Assembly: GCF_009905375.1 (NCBI RefSeq)
Contig: NW_027420805.1
Location: forward strand, 1 to 64,000
Direction: 5' to 3'
DNA: 64,000 nt
DNA from: Apium graveolens
Lineage: Eukaryota > Streptophyta > Magnoliopsida > Apiales > Apiaceae
The position numbers were made by a program, and so were the translations under genes. Below are positions 47,190 to 59,700 of this stretch, piece by piece. The notes under the pieces were generated by a model. It ran no database searches. It was not told the DNA's origin and saw only the letters and a list, made by a program, of their open reading frames with translations. Within the stretch, counting starts at the first letter, position 1; each line of letters starts with the position of its first letter.

Positions 47190-48149
47190 TTGTCAATTGT
47201 TTTTGAAATATTGGGTATTCCACTAGGATTGCAAAATATTTAAAATTCCAGTATATTAGATTTGATTGGTCACTTTAAATGTAATATCAATGTAGTAGAG
47301 AATTTTTAAATTCAAAAATATGGATTTTAATATATTTGCTACAACTTTTTATAATTTATGTAATTTCTAAATCTCTCAATTTTAAAGTATTTGTAAAAGT
47401 ATACACATACTCAACAAGTTTTCAAGTGAACGTGTTGAATTAGCCCGTAGTTATAAAAGTAAAAATCTTTTGAAGTTGGTATTATTAGCCCAATAACTCT
47501 AGCAAATAATCTCTATTTTTCTAGGTTTTGGCCATTTTCAACAAGTAAATGTTATTAAGGTAATTTTCTAAAAAATAATATCTTTTTTTGCTAAATTTTT
47601 CAAAAAAATAAATGATATATCAGAGAATTTTAAATTAATTTTATACAAACTTTAGACTAATTGGTATGGGGTTGTAGATATGTAAATGCTTGATTCTATG
47701 TTTACCATGTGTACTATTCTTCACCTTTTTTTATCAGCCCATTCTTGACAATTTAAATTTTGTAGCATGTTTGACTTTAACAATAAGGCTAGGGGCTGCG
47801 TTCATCACTTCTTCTCTTCTTTGTGCAAAGTTAGTAGTTTATGTGTAAACCCGATGTGCTTATATAGCTTATGTGGGCTTGTGATCTAAACTCTGGAAAC
47901 AAGATGCTAAAGCCCTTCCCTACAATTATTTACTTTCTTTTATAGCCAAGAAAGGCCCTTATCAAAGCAAACCCCCTTTATTAGTAGGAAAGTAATTCAT
48001 CATTTCAATCCTTCTTGCTCTTTCGGTTCTTATCGGGCGGTACTCTTACTCTTCCCGGCTTGTTGACCATGACCTGCGTCACAAATTAAGATGCAATTTG
48101 TGTTAGGTCATTAGTAACCAACAATTGTTCCACTCTTCCACCTTACACA

Positions 48150-48434
48150 CTAGGAGGCAAGTAGAGTTGATAATTTCTTCAAAAGTAGGAGGCCAGCCAT
48201 GGAAATAGAAATGTGTTCTTATCCTTTCCTTACCCAATCGACACCATAAAGGGAGTGGGGTGAATGGTCGAACTGCATTCCAGCTTCCTCGGTTGTGCTG
48301 CCTGGTGTACTTCTGAAGCGTTATCACCATACTTTGTAAATTAGATTTGAACCGGAAATTCTTTAGTCTATGGTATATGGATGTAGCAGATTCTTCAACA
48401 CAAGCTCCATTATATATTGAGCTGAATATATGAA
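48150..48434 (-). pseudogene. F-box-like gene copy 10, C-terminal fragment
   Basis: Same deletion allele as copy 2. The left edge at 48150 is cut by the junction with the older unit, so the reading frame runs out of the gene after EEIINST into spacer-derived residues. Confidence 0.65.
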
Positions 48435-49021
48435 ATGCTAGAAATGAATTGTAAATTTAAATGTAATATCAATGTATTGGAGGATTTTTTAATTAAAAAA
48501 TATGGATTTTAATATATTTGCTACAACTTTTATAATTTATGTAATTTCTAAATCTCTCAATTTGAAAGTATTTGTAAAAGTATACACATATTGGACAAGT
48601 TTTATAAAAGTAATAATCTTTTGAAGTTGGTATTATTAGCTCAATAACTCTAGCAACATAATCTCTATTTTTCTAGTTTTGGACCCTTTTTACCAAATAA
48701 ATGTTATTAAGCTAATTTTCTAAAAATAATATCTTTTTTTGCTAATTTTTTTAAAAAAATAAAATGATATAACAAGAATTGTAAATTAATTTTATAAAAA
48801 CTTTAGACTACTTTGTATGGGGTTGTAGATATGCAAATTTTTGATTCTATGTTTACCATATGTACCATTCTTGACTATTTTTTTTTGACAAGGCCATTCT
48901 TGACAATTTAAATTTTGTAGAATGTTTGACTTTAACGATAAGGCTAGGGCTGCCTTCATCACTTCTTCTCTTCTTTGTGCAAAGTTAGTAGTTTATCTGT
49001 AAACTCACATGTGCTTATATA
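48150..49021. repeat. Third copy of the unit 2 left flank
   Basis: Near-identical to 6438-7310 and 56263-57134. It starts inside a gene end and runs to the CACTA terminal repeat. Confidence 0.85.
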
Positions 49022-49814
49022 CACTACAAGAAAAATATCCATAGACATCATTTTTTGGCCGATGTCTATGCTATTTGGCAACGGATGTTGATGTCGGTGA
49101 TGTCTATTCTAGACATCGGCCATAACCCGATGTCTTTACTTGCTTAGACATCGTTCTGGAAAAAAAAACTGATGTCCACACATTGTTTTTTACAAAAAAA
49201 ATGTTAGAAATAAATAATTTAATAAATAAATTACACATATTACAACAAATTAAACATATAATGAGCTATGTTTTTTTCCACATAGACATCGAATATTTTC
49301 ATTTAGGTGATGTAAAATTAGATATTAAATATCGATTTATTTAGTAAAAGGTGATGTCTATATTGGCACTTAGACATCGGTTTTATCCCAAACATAGTGA
49401 TGTCTATGTTTATTTTAGACTTGAACATGTCAGTCTTTGACATCAGTTTTTTTAGGAGAAAGCGATGTATATCAACTTTTTTGACATCAGTTTTCTTCAA
49501 TAAAAGTGATGTACAATTGTCTGTGTGACATCAGTATTTATATATTAAAAGTGATGTACAATTTTTTTTGACATCAGTATTTATTCATTAAAAGTGATGT
49601 ACAATTATTTTTTTGACATAAGTATTTATTCATTGAAAGTATTTTAAACAATGAACTAACTAAACACTTATATTGAGCAACATAAATATCAAGTATCTCG
49701 TTTTATTACAGAATCGTTCAAAACCAAACAATTGTTATATGCTTGTTAAGACATCCTTGCTAACATAAATATCGAGAATATAGTGTCTTAGTTAAGCCAT
49801 CCCTGCTAACAGCT
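49022..49814. mobile_element. CACTA A copy C, truncated to its left 0.8 kb
   Basis: It begins CACTACAAGAAAAATATCC and follows element A to the last codons of the myosin-like exon (equivalent of 8102). At AGCT (49811-49814) it switches to array unit start CTTTATCTCACATTAATT. Both parents carry AGCT at this point, so the join has 4-bp microhomology. It lacks the right end and could not transpose. Confidence 0.85.
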
Positions 49815-50559
49815 TTATCTCACATTAATTTAGTTTCGAATGATTGTGTGCAAGATCATCTGGAGTGTGTATTCAACTAAGGTTTCTTTATTTTAAGCTA
49901 TAAAATGAAATTTATTATAACTTACTTTTTACATGATTTTTTTAATATAGTGTTGTGTTCAAGTATATGACGTATCAGTTTTGACTAGCAGGTCCTTTTT
50001 TAATCGTGTTTAGAAGGCTTTTTCTTATGTACCAAACTTCATGAATTTTGCATAAGTCAGTTTTGGGGAAAATTAACATATGGAAGACATAATTAGGAAG
50101 AAAAGATTTTACTTGCGGAGGTTGGATGCAAGTTGAAATTCGAGTGAGATATTCTTAAATCTTCCAAATTTTTAAGGTACGTAAAATTTAATCTGATCGA
50201 TGCTCTGATCTTTTACCTTTCTCACGCTTTAGTTGACAACAACAATTGACCAATCTGAAATTTTTAAACATGGCTTTCTAAGAAAAAAATATGATAGATG
50301 AAACAATTTATGAAGAATATTTTTATGTTCTTTCACTTGAGGGGTTAGTCCAAAAATTTGTGAAAAAAGTCGAGAGTGTAGACACCGCCATATTTTTTTT
50401 CCATAATTTATTTGCAATATATTAGGTAAAAAGTGAATATCTATGGTATACTTCATAAAAGCACTATAAGAAAGATTAAAACCAATACAGATATTCTTCG
50501 AAAATTTCGTAACATATCATCTGCAGAGAGGGCAATTAGAGTTGATAATTCTTCAAAAG

Positions 50560-51195
50560 TAGGAGGGCAGCCATGGAAATAGACATGTGTACTTATCCTT
50601 TCCTTACCCAATCGACACCATAAAGGGAGTGGGGTGAATGGTCAAACTGCATTCCAGCTTCCTCGGTTATGCTGCCTGGTGTACTTCTGAAGCGTTATCA
50701 CCATACTTTGTAAATTAGATTTGAACCGGAAATTCTTTAGTCTATGGTAGATGGATGTAGCACATTCTTCAACACAAGCTCCATTATATATTGAGCTGAA
50801 TACATGAAATGCTAGAAACGAAAGTAAATGGTTGTGTGAAAGTTGTCGAAGGATGTATAGGTATTTTCTGGATCTTTCCTTTGTAGAAGATGCTTACAGG
50901 CATCATAACACAGTGCATGATTTATACCTCTGATTTTGCATTCTTCAAGGAAAGCCGAGAATTTGTGTTGGGCAATTGGGTCCAAACTACTTTCATGAAT
51001 ATGGATATTTGATTAATCTATATGTTGTAGGATCATACAATATGTTTTGGAGTTTGATAGAATACCCATATCTGAAAGAAGTTTGCAAAATCTATGAAGT
51101 TATCATTCATGAGTAAGGAGAAGATGATGATGACCAAATCTATGTCTAAGTTCAAGATCTGGTACTCAGGTGGTGCCATTTTTCTCATCTTGTAC
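50560..51195 (-). pseudogene. F-box-like gene copy 11 (duplicate of copy 1)
   Basis: Carries the same two nonsense changes as copy 1 (TAA after LQHID and TGA after WNAV) plus an additional missing T near 50862 (GGTATTTTC for GGTTATTTTC). It is dead by any reading. Confidence 0.65.
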
Positions 51196-51400
51196 TGATT
51201 GTGCATAAAATTGTGTATATGTTATTTGTTTTGAGAAGCGTAAATGGTTATTGTATATGACGGGCTTAAAATATTCTAAAAGGGATTCTTAGTAGGTGTA
51301 TTTCACGGGATTTTAAATGATCTTTTTGGATGTTAAAGATATCTATTTACTTAAATTAGATTTTAAGAAATTTAGAAAATCTTGTCGTATTTAATTAGAT

Positions 51401-51756
51401 GAGAAAAGTTGTATGGATACCACTTTTTAATCCGAGACCTTTGAGACCACATATGTTCTGCAATCAAAACACTATAAAATTTATTATTTTGTGAAGTATG
51501 TTCTACGAGTATCACTAATTCATTAAAATTATTGAAGATCATTTAATTTTAATAAGTAAAATGTGTATGTTCTGCAAGCTGAACAAATGTTCTGCAAACT
51601 TAACATATTTTGCAGAATAAAGTATTTTTGTAATATTTTATATTTTACATGCAGTACATATATGATATTCAAGATTTTGAATAAAATAAAGATCTTTGTA
51701 GAGCATGATTTACAAAATAATATGTTTTGCACTGCTTTTATGCAACATTTAACTTG
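51401..51756. mobile_element. MITE, right end deleted (duplicate of 1576-1931)
   Basis: Same truncation point AACTTG|AAAATATTGGG as in unit 1, as expected from the large duplication. Confidence 0.75.
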
Positions 51757-53379
51757 AAAATATTGGGTATTCCACTAGGATTCCCAAAATATTAAAAATT
51801 CCAGTATATTAGATTTGGATTGTAAATTTAAATGTAATATCAATGTATTCGAGGATTTTTAAACTAAAAAATATGGATTTTAATATATTTGCTACAACTT
51901 TTTATAATTATGTAATTTCTAAATCTCTCAATTTCAAAGTATTTGTAAAAGTATACACATACAGGACACGTTTTTATAAAAGTAACAATCTTTTGAAGTT
52001 GGTATTATTAGCTCAATAACTCTAGCAACATAATCTCGATTTTTCTAGTTTTGGACCCTTTTCAACAAGTAAATGTTATTAATCTAATTTTCTAAAAAAT
52101 AATATCTTTTTTTGCTAATTTTTCAAAAAAATCAAATGATATAACAGAGAATTGTAAATTAAATTTATTAAAAACTTTAGACTACTTTCTATGGGGTTGT
52201 AGATATGCAAATGAGTGATTCTATGTTACCATATGTACCATTCTTGACTATTTTTTTTTTTGACAAGGCCATTCTAGACAATTTAAATTTTGTAGAATGA
52301 TTGACTTCAACGATAAGTCTAGGGGCTGCCTTCATCACTTCTTCTCTTCTTTGTGCAAAGTTAGTAGTTTTATCTCTTAAACCCCGATGTGCTTATATAG
52401 CTTATCTGGGCTTATGATCTAAACTCTGGAAACTCGATGCTAAAGCCCTTCCCTGCAATTATTTTACTTTCTTTACAGCCAAGAAAGGCCCTTACAAAAG
52501 CAAACCCCCTTTATTAGGAAAGGAATTCATCATTTCAATCCTTCTGCTCTTTCGCTTCTTATCGGACGGTACTATTGCTCTTCCCGGCTTGTTGACCATG
52601 ACCTGCGTTACAAATTAAGATGCAATTTGTGTTAGATCATTAGTAACCTACAATTTTTCACTCTTCCACCTTACACACCATCTTCTTTACATCTAATTAT
52701 CTTCCTAGCAGTACACAATAACTTACATGAACATATCCACTTACACATTATGTGGGACCTAAATGTGTGACGAATTTTTATAAGCCTATACCATAGAATC
52801 TTTGTTTTAAACTTGCTTTCCTTAATTCTGGAAGTTCTGTGTGCCATAAGTGGTGCAGTACTTCTTTCTTTTGCAATATATCGCACACTGTGAAGTCCAC
52901 CATAACCCTAAAAGTCTTAATTCTTATTAGGCTGTGAATTCCACATTTTCCCCTTTATTATTAACTGTACTGCGAATAGGCCTTCCCACGGATTGTGTTT
53001 TATCGAATCACCCTAAATATGCATCAAAATCCATTTAATTTTTAAGAATGATTCAACTGTCATAATTTTAGAAGAGCCATCATATCCACTTCATTCAAAT
53101 CAAATATCAAATTCATATAGATTTTTAGTATGTGGAAAAATTAAGAAGGCACCAACGATTAAAGATCACTTAGATAACCCAACTTATTAAAATGCTTCAA
53201 CATTCTAGACTAACAACCACTATCAAAATCATATACATTAATTATTTAAACTAAATTTAAGGGTCTGTTATTGTTGACGATATTAATATTTTTTTGAATA
53301 CTATATGAGTGTATTTCTAATTAGTGTAAAAATTTGTGAAAACTGAAAGTTTTGGTTAGTCGTGCAAATTATGTGTTGA

Positions 53380-53825
53380 AGTTGAGAGCTTAGAAACTGC
53401 CATATTTTTTACTGTTTCTTTACAATAGAATAAGTAAAAATTGGTTAGTATAGTATACTTCATAAAATCATTATAATAGAAATTAATACAAGTACATATA
53501 TTCTTAATAATTTTGTAACATATCATCTGCAGACAACACAGAGGGCAAGTGAAGTTGATAATTTCTTTAAAGTTGAAGGCCAGCCATGGAAATAGAAATG
53601 TATGCAATTTTATGCTTGCCCCTACCAATGGACACAATAAAGGGAGTGGGGTGAATGGTCGAACTTCATTCCAGCTTTCTAAGTTGTGTTGTCTGTTGTA
53701 CTTCTGAAGTCTTATCACCAAACTCTGTAGATTAGATTTGAACCGCAAATTTCTTTAGCTTCTAGTGGATGGATGTAGAAGATTCTTCAACACATTCTTC
53801 ATTACATATTGAGCTCAATACATTA
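53380..53825 (-). pseudogene. Older F-box-like 3' fragment (duplicate of 3555-4000)
   Basis: Minus-strand fragment open for about 130 codons in this copy (53748-53356). Indels shift the frame differently in the partner copy, so the open stretch is not under evident selection. Confidence 0.65.
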
Positions 53826-56207
53826 ATGATTTAGTTCGCCACTGTACAATACCAAAACTTTCACTTGGGTTACCAGCACAAAAAAGTTTTTAGTAAAACA
53901 CCCCGAACAATAAAAATATTTTAAATATGTTACTCCCGTTAGTCCCCTTAAAATGGATAACAAAAAGTGACGTGTAACTAATGTGGCATCAAGTTTAATA
54001 CCGAATTTATCACTGAACTTTCTATCATTTTCGGTAAGGTTACCGACTAATTTCTTTAAAAAATTATTTTCTTTTTCTTTTGAGAAAAAAAAACTCAAAT
54101 AACTTTTTCGAAAATTTAAATTGATTGAATAACATATATTTAATAATAGGTTTTTTCAAAATCGATAATTGTATCTGATGAATAAATTTTTTATATGTTT
54201 ATTTTTTGTGAATAATTACACCTTTACTTAAAAAAATTATTTTTTTTTTACTTTTACTAATAATTTTTTTAAATTTTTGAAAAGTGTGTACACCAATTCA
54301 AGCAATATACAAAAATCCAAAGGATAGTCCACGATACTACAGGTTATTGAAGGCCCCGCACACCAACTTAGGGGCTCGAGGGTTAACAAAGACATATCAT
54401 TACGAGAATCAATGACACTTGAAATGTGTGTACACCAATTCACGAAATATATAAAAAGCCAAGGTCCTAACTTTACAATAAAGAGGGCAATGGATTTCAA
54501 AATGATATTACTATACTTACACTTTTAAAATCTTAGAAAAATATATACCGAATATCGGTTCTCGCTTACTGTCATACTTGCACTCGCATACGGATTGTGA
54601 GCATTATAGTGCTCAATATTATTTAATTTTCAAACATTAATCGGGTTTCAACGATCGAGGAAATTTGAAGATCGAAGAATTATTAGTTCTCCACTCCAGC
54701 AAGCTACACTGAAGAACCGGGGTCTAGTTATCATACCACATTTTCGCATGGCTTAATATCTCCAAATTTTTAACATTAAGTAATTATTAACTCTCATTAA
54801 AACTTTTGTGAATACTTGTGAATACAATATCAGTGTATTTGAAGAAATAATATCTTTATCTAGCATTATGATGAAGGTAGAAAATAGGTTTAGCGTATAT
54901 AGTATGATAATTATAAGATGATCTATTACAGTATTTGATCAAATCACCTTAAATCTGCATCAAAATCCATTTAATTCTTCAAACTGGATCAACTGTCAGA
55001 TTTTTTGAAAATCGATCATATCCACTTCAATCGAATCAAAATATTTTTTTTTAGTATGAGAAAAAATTAAAAAGGCACCAACCATTGAATATCACTTAGA
55101 CAAAACTTACAAAACGCTTCAATATTCGAAACTAACACCTAGTGCTAAAATCATATACATTAACTATTAAAAACTCTTAAGAGTATATTACTATTGACTG
55201 ATATTAATAATTTTGTGAATCATATATAATATCAGTATATTTTGTAGAATTAATGTTTTTATCTCGCATGATGACAATATGAAAAAAGATTTAGAATATA
55301 TAATACCATGTGCACTCATATTTAATTTCTTTTCTATATTAGACTTTTATGTGCACAAGAAACTACTCCCCATAAATTATGAATTTATGATGTACGTGAA
55401 GAAGGCGGCTTTCCAGACAAGAAATGTACTTAGTTTAGTCATTTTATTGTTGAGAATGATTTTAATTTATTAAAGTAATATAGATAATTTCCCTTTGTTC
55501 ACTTAACAGTGTATAGATTAACTCTTGCCGTTGTAACTATTAGCTTTATCTCACATTAATTTAGTTTCGAATGAATGTGTGCAAGATCATCTGGAGTGTG
55601 TATTCAACTAAGGTTTCTTTATTTTAAGCTATAAAATGAAATTTATTATAACTTACTTTTTACATGATTTTTTTTTAATATAGTGTTGTGTTCAAGTATT
55701 ATTGAAGTATCAGTTTTGACTAGCAGGTCCTTTTTTAATCGTGTTTAGAAGGCTTTTTCTTATGTTCCAAAACTTCATGAATTTTGCATAAGTTAGGTTC
55801 GGGGAAATTAACATATGGTAGACATAATTAGGAAGACATGATTTTACTTGCGGAGGTTGGATGTAAGTTGAAATTCGAGTGAGATATTCTTAATTCTTCC
55901 AAATTTTTAAGGTACATAAAATTCAACCTGATCGATGCTCTGATCTTTTACCTTTCTCAGGATTTAGAGGTCAACCACAATTGAGCAATCTGAAATTTTA
56001 AACACGGCTTTCTAAGAAAAAAATGTGATAGATGAAACAATTTATGAAGAATATTTTTATGTTCGTTCACTTGAGTGGTTAGTCCAAAATTTGTGAAAAA
56101 AGTCGAGAGTGTAGACACCGCCATATTTTTTTCCGTAATTTATTTGCAATACATTAGGTAAAAAGTGAATATCTATGGTATACTTCATAAAAGCACTATA
56201 ATAAAAA

Positions 56208-56545
56208 TTAAAACCAATACAGATATTCTTCGAAAATTTCGTAACATATCATCTGCAGACAACAGAGAGGGCAAGTAGAGTTGATAATTTCTTCAAAAGT
56301 AGGAGGCCAGCCATGGAAATAGAAATGTGTTCTTATCCTTTCCTTACCCAATCGACACCATAAAGGGAGTGGGGTGAATGGTCGAACTGCATTCCAGCTT
56401 CCTCGGTTGTGCTGCCTGGTGTACTTCTGAAGCGTTATCACCATACTTTGTAAATTAGATTTGAACCGGAAATTCTTTAGTCTATGGTATATGGATGTAG
56501 CAGATTCTTCAACACAAGCTCCATTATATATTGAGCTGAATATAT
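56208..56545 (-). pseudogene. F-box-like gene copy 12, C-terminal fragment (duplicate of copy 2)
   Basis: Open from 56444 to the natural end CCLQMICYEIFEEYLYWF at 56208, with the same 5' deletion as copy 2. Confidence 0.7.
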
Positions 56546-57875
56546 GAAATGCTAGAAATGAATTGTAAATTTAAATGTAATATCAATGTATTGGAGGATT
56601 TTTTAATTAAAAAATATGGATTTTAATATATTTGCTACAACTTTTATAATTTATGTAATTTCTAAATCTCTCAATTTGAAAGTATTTGTAAAAGTATACA
56701 CATATTGGACAAGTTTTATAAAAGTAATAATCTTTGAAGTTGGTATTATTAGCTCAATAACTCTAGCAACATAATCTCTATTTTTCTAGTTTTGGACCCT
56801 TTTTACCAAATAAATGTTATTAAGCTAATTTTCTAAAAAATAATATCTTTTTTTTGCTAATTTTTTTAAAAAAATAAAATGATATAACAAGAATTGTAAA
56901 TTAATTTTATAAAAACTTTAGACTACTTTGTATGGGGTTGTAGATATGCAAATTTTGATTCTATGTTTACCATATGTACCATTCTTGACTATTTTTTTTT
57001 GACAAGGCATTCTGACAATTTAAATTTTGTAGAATGTTTGACTTTAACGATAAGGCTTGGGGCTGCCTTCATCACTTCTTCTCTTCTTTGTGCAAAGTTA
57101 GTAGTTTATCTGTAAACCCACATGTGCTTATATACACTACAAGAAAAATATCCATAGACATCATTTTTTTGGCCGATGTCTATGCTATTTGGCAACGGAT
57201 GTTGATGCTCGGTGATGTCTATTCTAGACATCGGCCATAACCCGATGTCTTTACTTGCTTAGACATCGTTTCTGGCAAAAAAACTGATGTCCATACATTG
57301 TTTTTTACAAAAAAAATGTTAGAAATAAATAATTTAATAAATAAATTACACATATTACAACAAATTAAACATATAATGAGCTATGTTTTTTTTTTCACAT
57401 AGACATCGAATATTTTCATTTAGGTGATGTAAAAATTAGATATTAAATATCGATTTATTTAGTAAAAGGTGATGTCTATATTGGCACTTAGACATCGGTT
57501 TTATCCCAAACAAAGTGATGTCTATGTTTATTTTAGACTTGAACATGTCAGTCTTTGACATCAGTTTTTTAGGAAAAAGCGATGTATATCAACTTTTTTG
57601 ACATCAGTTTTTCTTCAATAAAGTGATGTACAATTGTCTGTGTGACATCAGTATTTATATATTAAAAGTGATGTACAATTTTTTTTTGACATCAGTATTT
57701 ATTCATTAAAAGTGATGTACAATTATTTTTTTGACATAAATATTTATTCATTGAAAGTATTTAAACAATGAACTAACTAAACACTTATATTGAGCAACAT
57801 AAATATCAAGTATCTCGTTTTATTACAGAATCGTTCAAAACCAAACAATTGTTAATGCTTGTTAAGACATCCTTG

Positions 57876-58043
57876 CTAACATAAATATCGAGAATATAGT
57901 GTCTTAGTTAAGCCATCCCTGCTAACAGCTGCACTAAGAGGATCAAGACTTCGTTTTATAACTTCTTCGGGAGTGATCATTACTCGTTTACACAATGCAT
58001 CTTCTAGTCCTGCAGCTTCGCACCTAACAGTGACAAATAGAAT
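57876..58043 (-). pseudogene. Chimeric NAC-alpha/myosin XI exon, second copy
   Basis: Same exon as 8048-8215: acceptor, ILFV start, then LEDALCKRVMITPEEVIKRS and the stop after TLYSRYLC. The protein-level sequence is the same as in the first copy. Confidence 0.75.
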
Positions 58044-58147
58044 CTGAAAAGAATAAATCAAAAATTAGATGCTGAAAATGAGACTGATTCGTGAAGAGCA
58101 AAAAAATGGACGCACATTAAGTAAATGTTACTGAGTAAGAAACTCAC

Positions 58148-58275
58148 ATTCTTGCTCTTCTTAACGGTGACACGGCTGACCCCAGGGATGGGCTTCATCC
58201 CAAGCTTAAGAATGACCTTCAAATTCTTCTCCTCAATCCACTCTGCTTTGATCTACCACTTAGCCTCCTTGGCTC
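58148..58275 (-). pseudogene. Captured NAC-alpha exon, second copy
   Basis: Equivalent of 8318-8448 but three bases shorter through three separate single-base losses (in CCC, ACGCC and GGCCTCC contexts). The frame of its 5' part is disturbed. The core motif is kept, with VSRV in place of VIRV. Confidence 0.75.
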
Positions 58276-59430
58276 CTAAGAATCAAATTTTCAATAACTT
58301 AGAAAGTAATGTGCTTGTGGATTACAGTTAACTGAAAAGCCAACTAGAGGCATATATTTATAACCGTCACTATAAGCTTTAGAAAGTAATGTGATTGTGG
58401 ATTACGAAATTAAAAAATTAAAAAAAATTAAAAACCAAAACAAACCTCGGAAATATTCTGATGCTGCAAGACATTAATATTGTAAAAAAAGAAACATGCA
58501 AACTGAAAAACCTAACCTGGGCAAGTGAACCTTCTCGGGCACAAACGTCATAGTATTTTAGTGTCAACTCACAGTGAGTGCTTCCATGTTTTAATTTTGT
58601 GGACATGTGTAGTTGCTCAAACCTACCACAAAAAATATATGTTTGACTAATATTAACGATCTTGGCAGCAGCACAACCAACCAATAAATCAATTAAATAT
58701 CATGTTCTATTTTGGCAGAAATGCATAATAAACATCAACAATCACACTCACACCAGCTCCGTACTAACACCGGAACAAACATAAAAGGAAACCATCCTTA
58801 ATTACAAAATAAATACAGCCTAGACGTTTATCCAAATAATGGCACTTAGCAGTAATGTATAATAGTTAACGCAACTTGTTCTATCATGGATATTTTTTTA
58901 CTGCTCCTGGCTGTAAATTTAGGAGACCGGATAAATGAAAAGCAATGTTGCAATGGGGAGGAGGCTCTTGAATTATTGAGCACTGGACACAATGTCTAAA
59001 CCTTTTGACTTTTGAGTATGTTGCATAGGAAATTCTACCTATATTTTATGAATTAATTATGGTTATTAAATGAAAATACATGAACTTTACCTCAACAGAA
59101 TATGCTATTCCGATAAAAAAAGAGAAAAGTCCAATGAACAATGGTGCAGAATGAAACAAAATTTTAAACTATACAAAGTAAGAGATCATTAACAGCAGTT
59201 GGTAACTTTGTATTCTAGAATAGGATTCAGGACTCATTTGGTGAGTAAACTGATACTAATAGTAGACTTCTATGCAACAGGCAAATCATGAGCCACCTTC
59301 AGGAAAATTAAATATCAAAATTCTTTTTAGTGTCATTACATTAATTAGTCATCTTAAACTTATTTAATATCAGCCTTCATGAAAATGAAGGACAGTATCA
59401 CTTCTAGAAGAATTTAAAACATGCATATAC

Positions 59431-59519
59431 CTTCCTGGCTTCACTACACCGCCAATGTTATTCAGGATCGTGATCTTATACCTCTTTGGCTTATACATTC
59501 TCAATGCAGTTAACAGTCT
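59431..59519 (-). pseudogene. Captured ABCG (PDR-type) exon b, second copy
   Basis: 89 bp, unchanged in length and splice sites compared with 9603-9691. Confidence 0.75.
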
Positions 59520-59619
59520 CTGCATCAAGTTACAAGAAAGAATTATTACTAAAAAATATAGCACATTCCAATACTGCCTTACAGCGGGCATTTAGAGATA
59601 AAAGAATAAAATTACAGAC

Positions 59620-59700
59620 CTCTACTAAATCACGAGTATAATTTATTAAGGTAGGTAAATCTCTGCTCCCAACTTGTACTTTTGTCGAGATTGTCAAGTC
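59620..59700 (-). pseudogene. Captured ABCG (PDR-type) exon a, second copy
   Basis: 81 bp, unchanged in length and splice sites compared with 9793-9873. Confidence 0.75.

Larger units (their letters stand above)
45790..48149. repeat. Older, MITE-free array unit (partial)
   Basis: Array sequence from the 3' flank of the F-box-like gene through to the spacer, visibly more diverged from units 1-5 than these are from each other. Differences include an extra block of about 90 bp at 46968-47058, an extra about 30 bp at 47415-47450, and lack of the MITE. It ends at about 48150, where CCACCTTACACAC switches to a second gene end. Confidence 0.8.
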
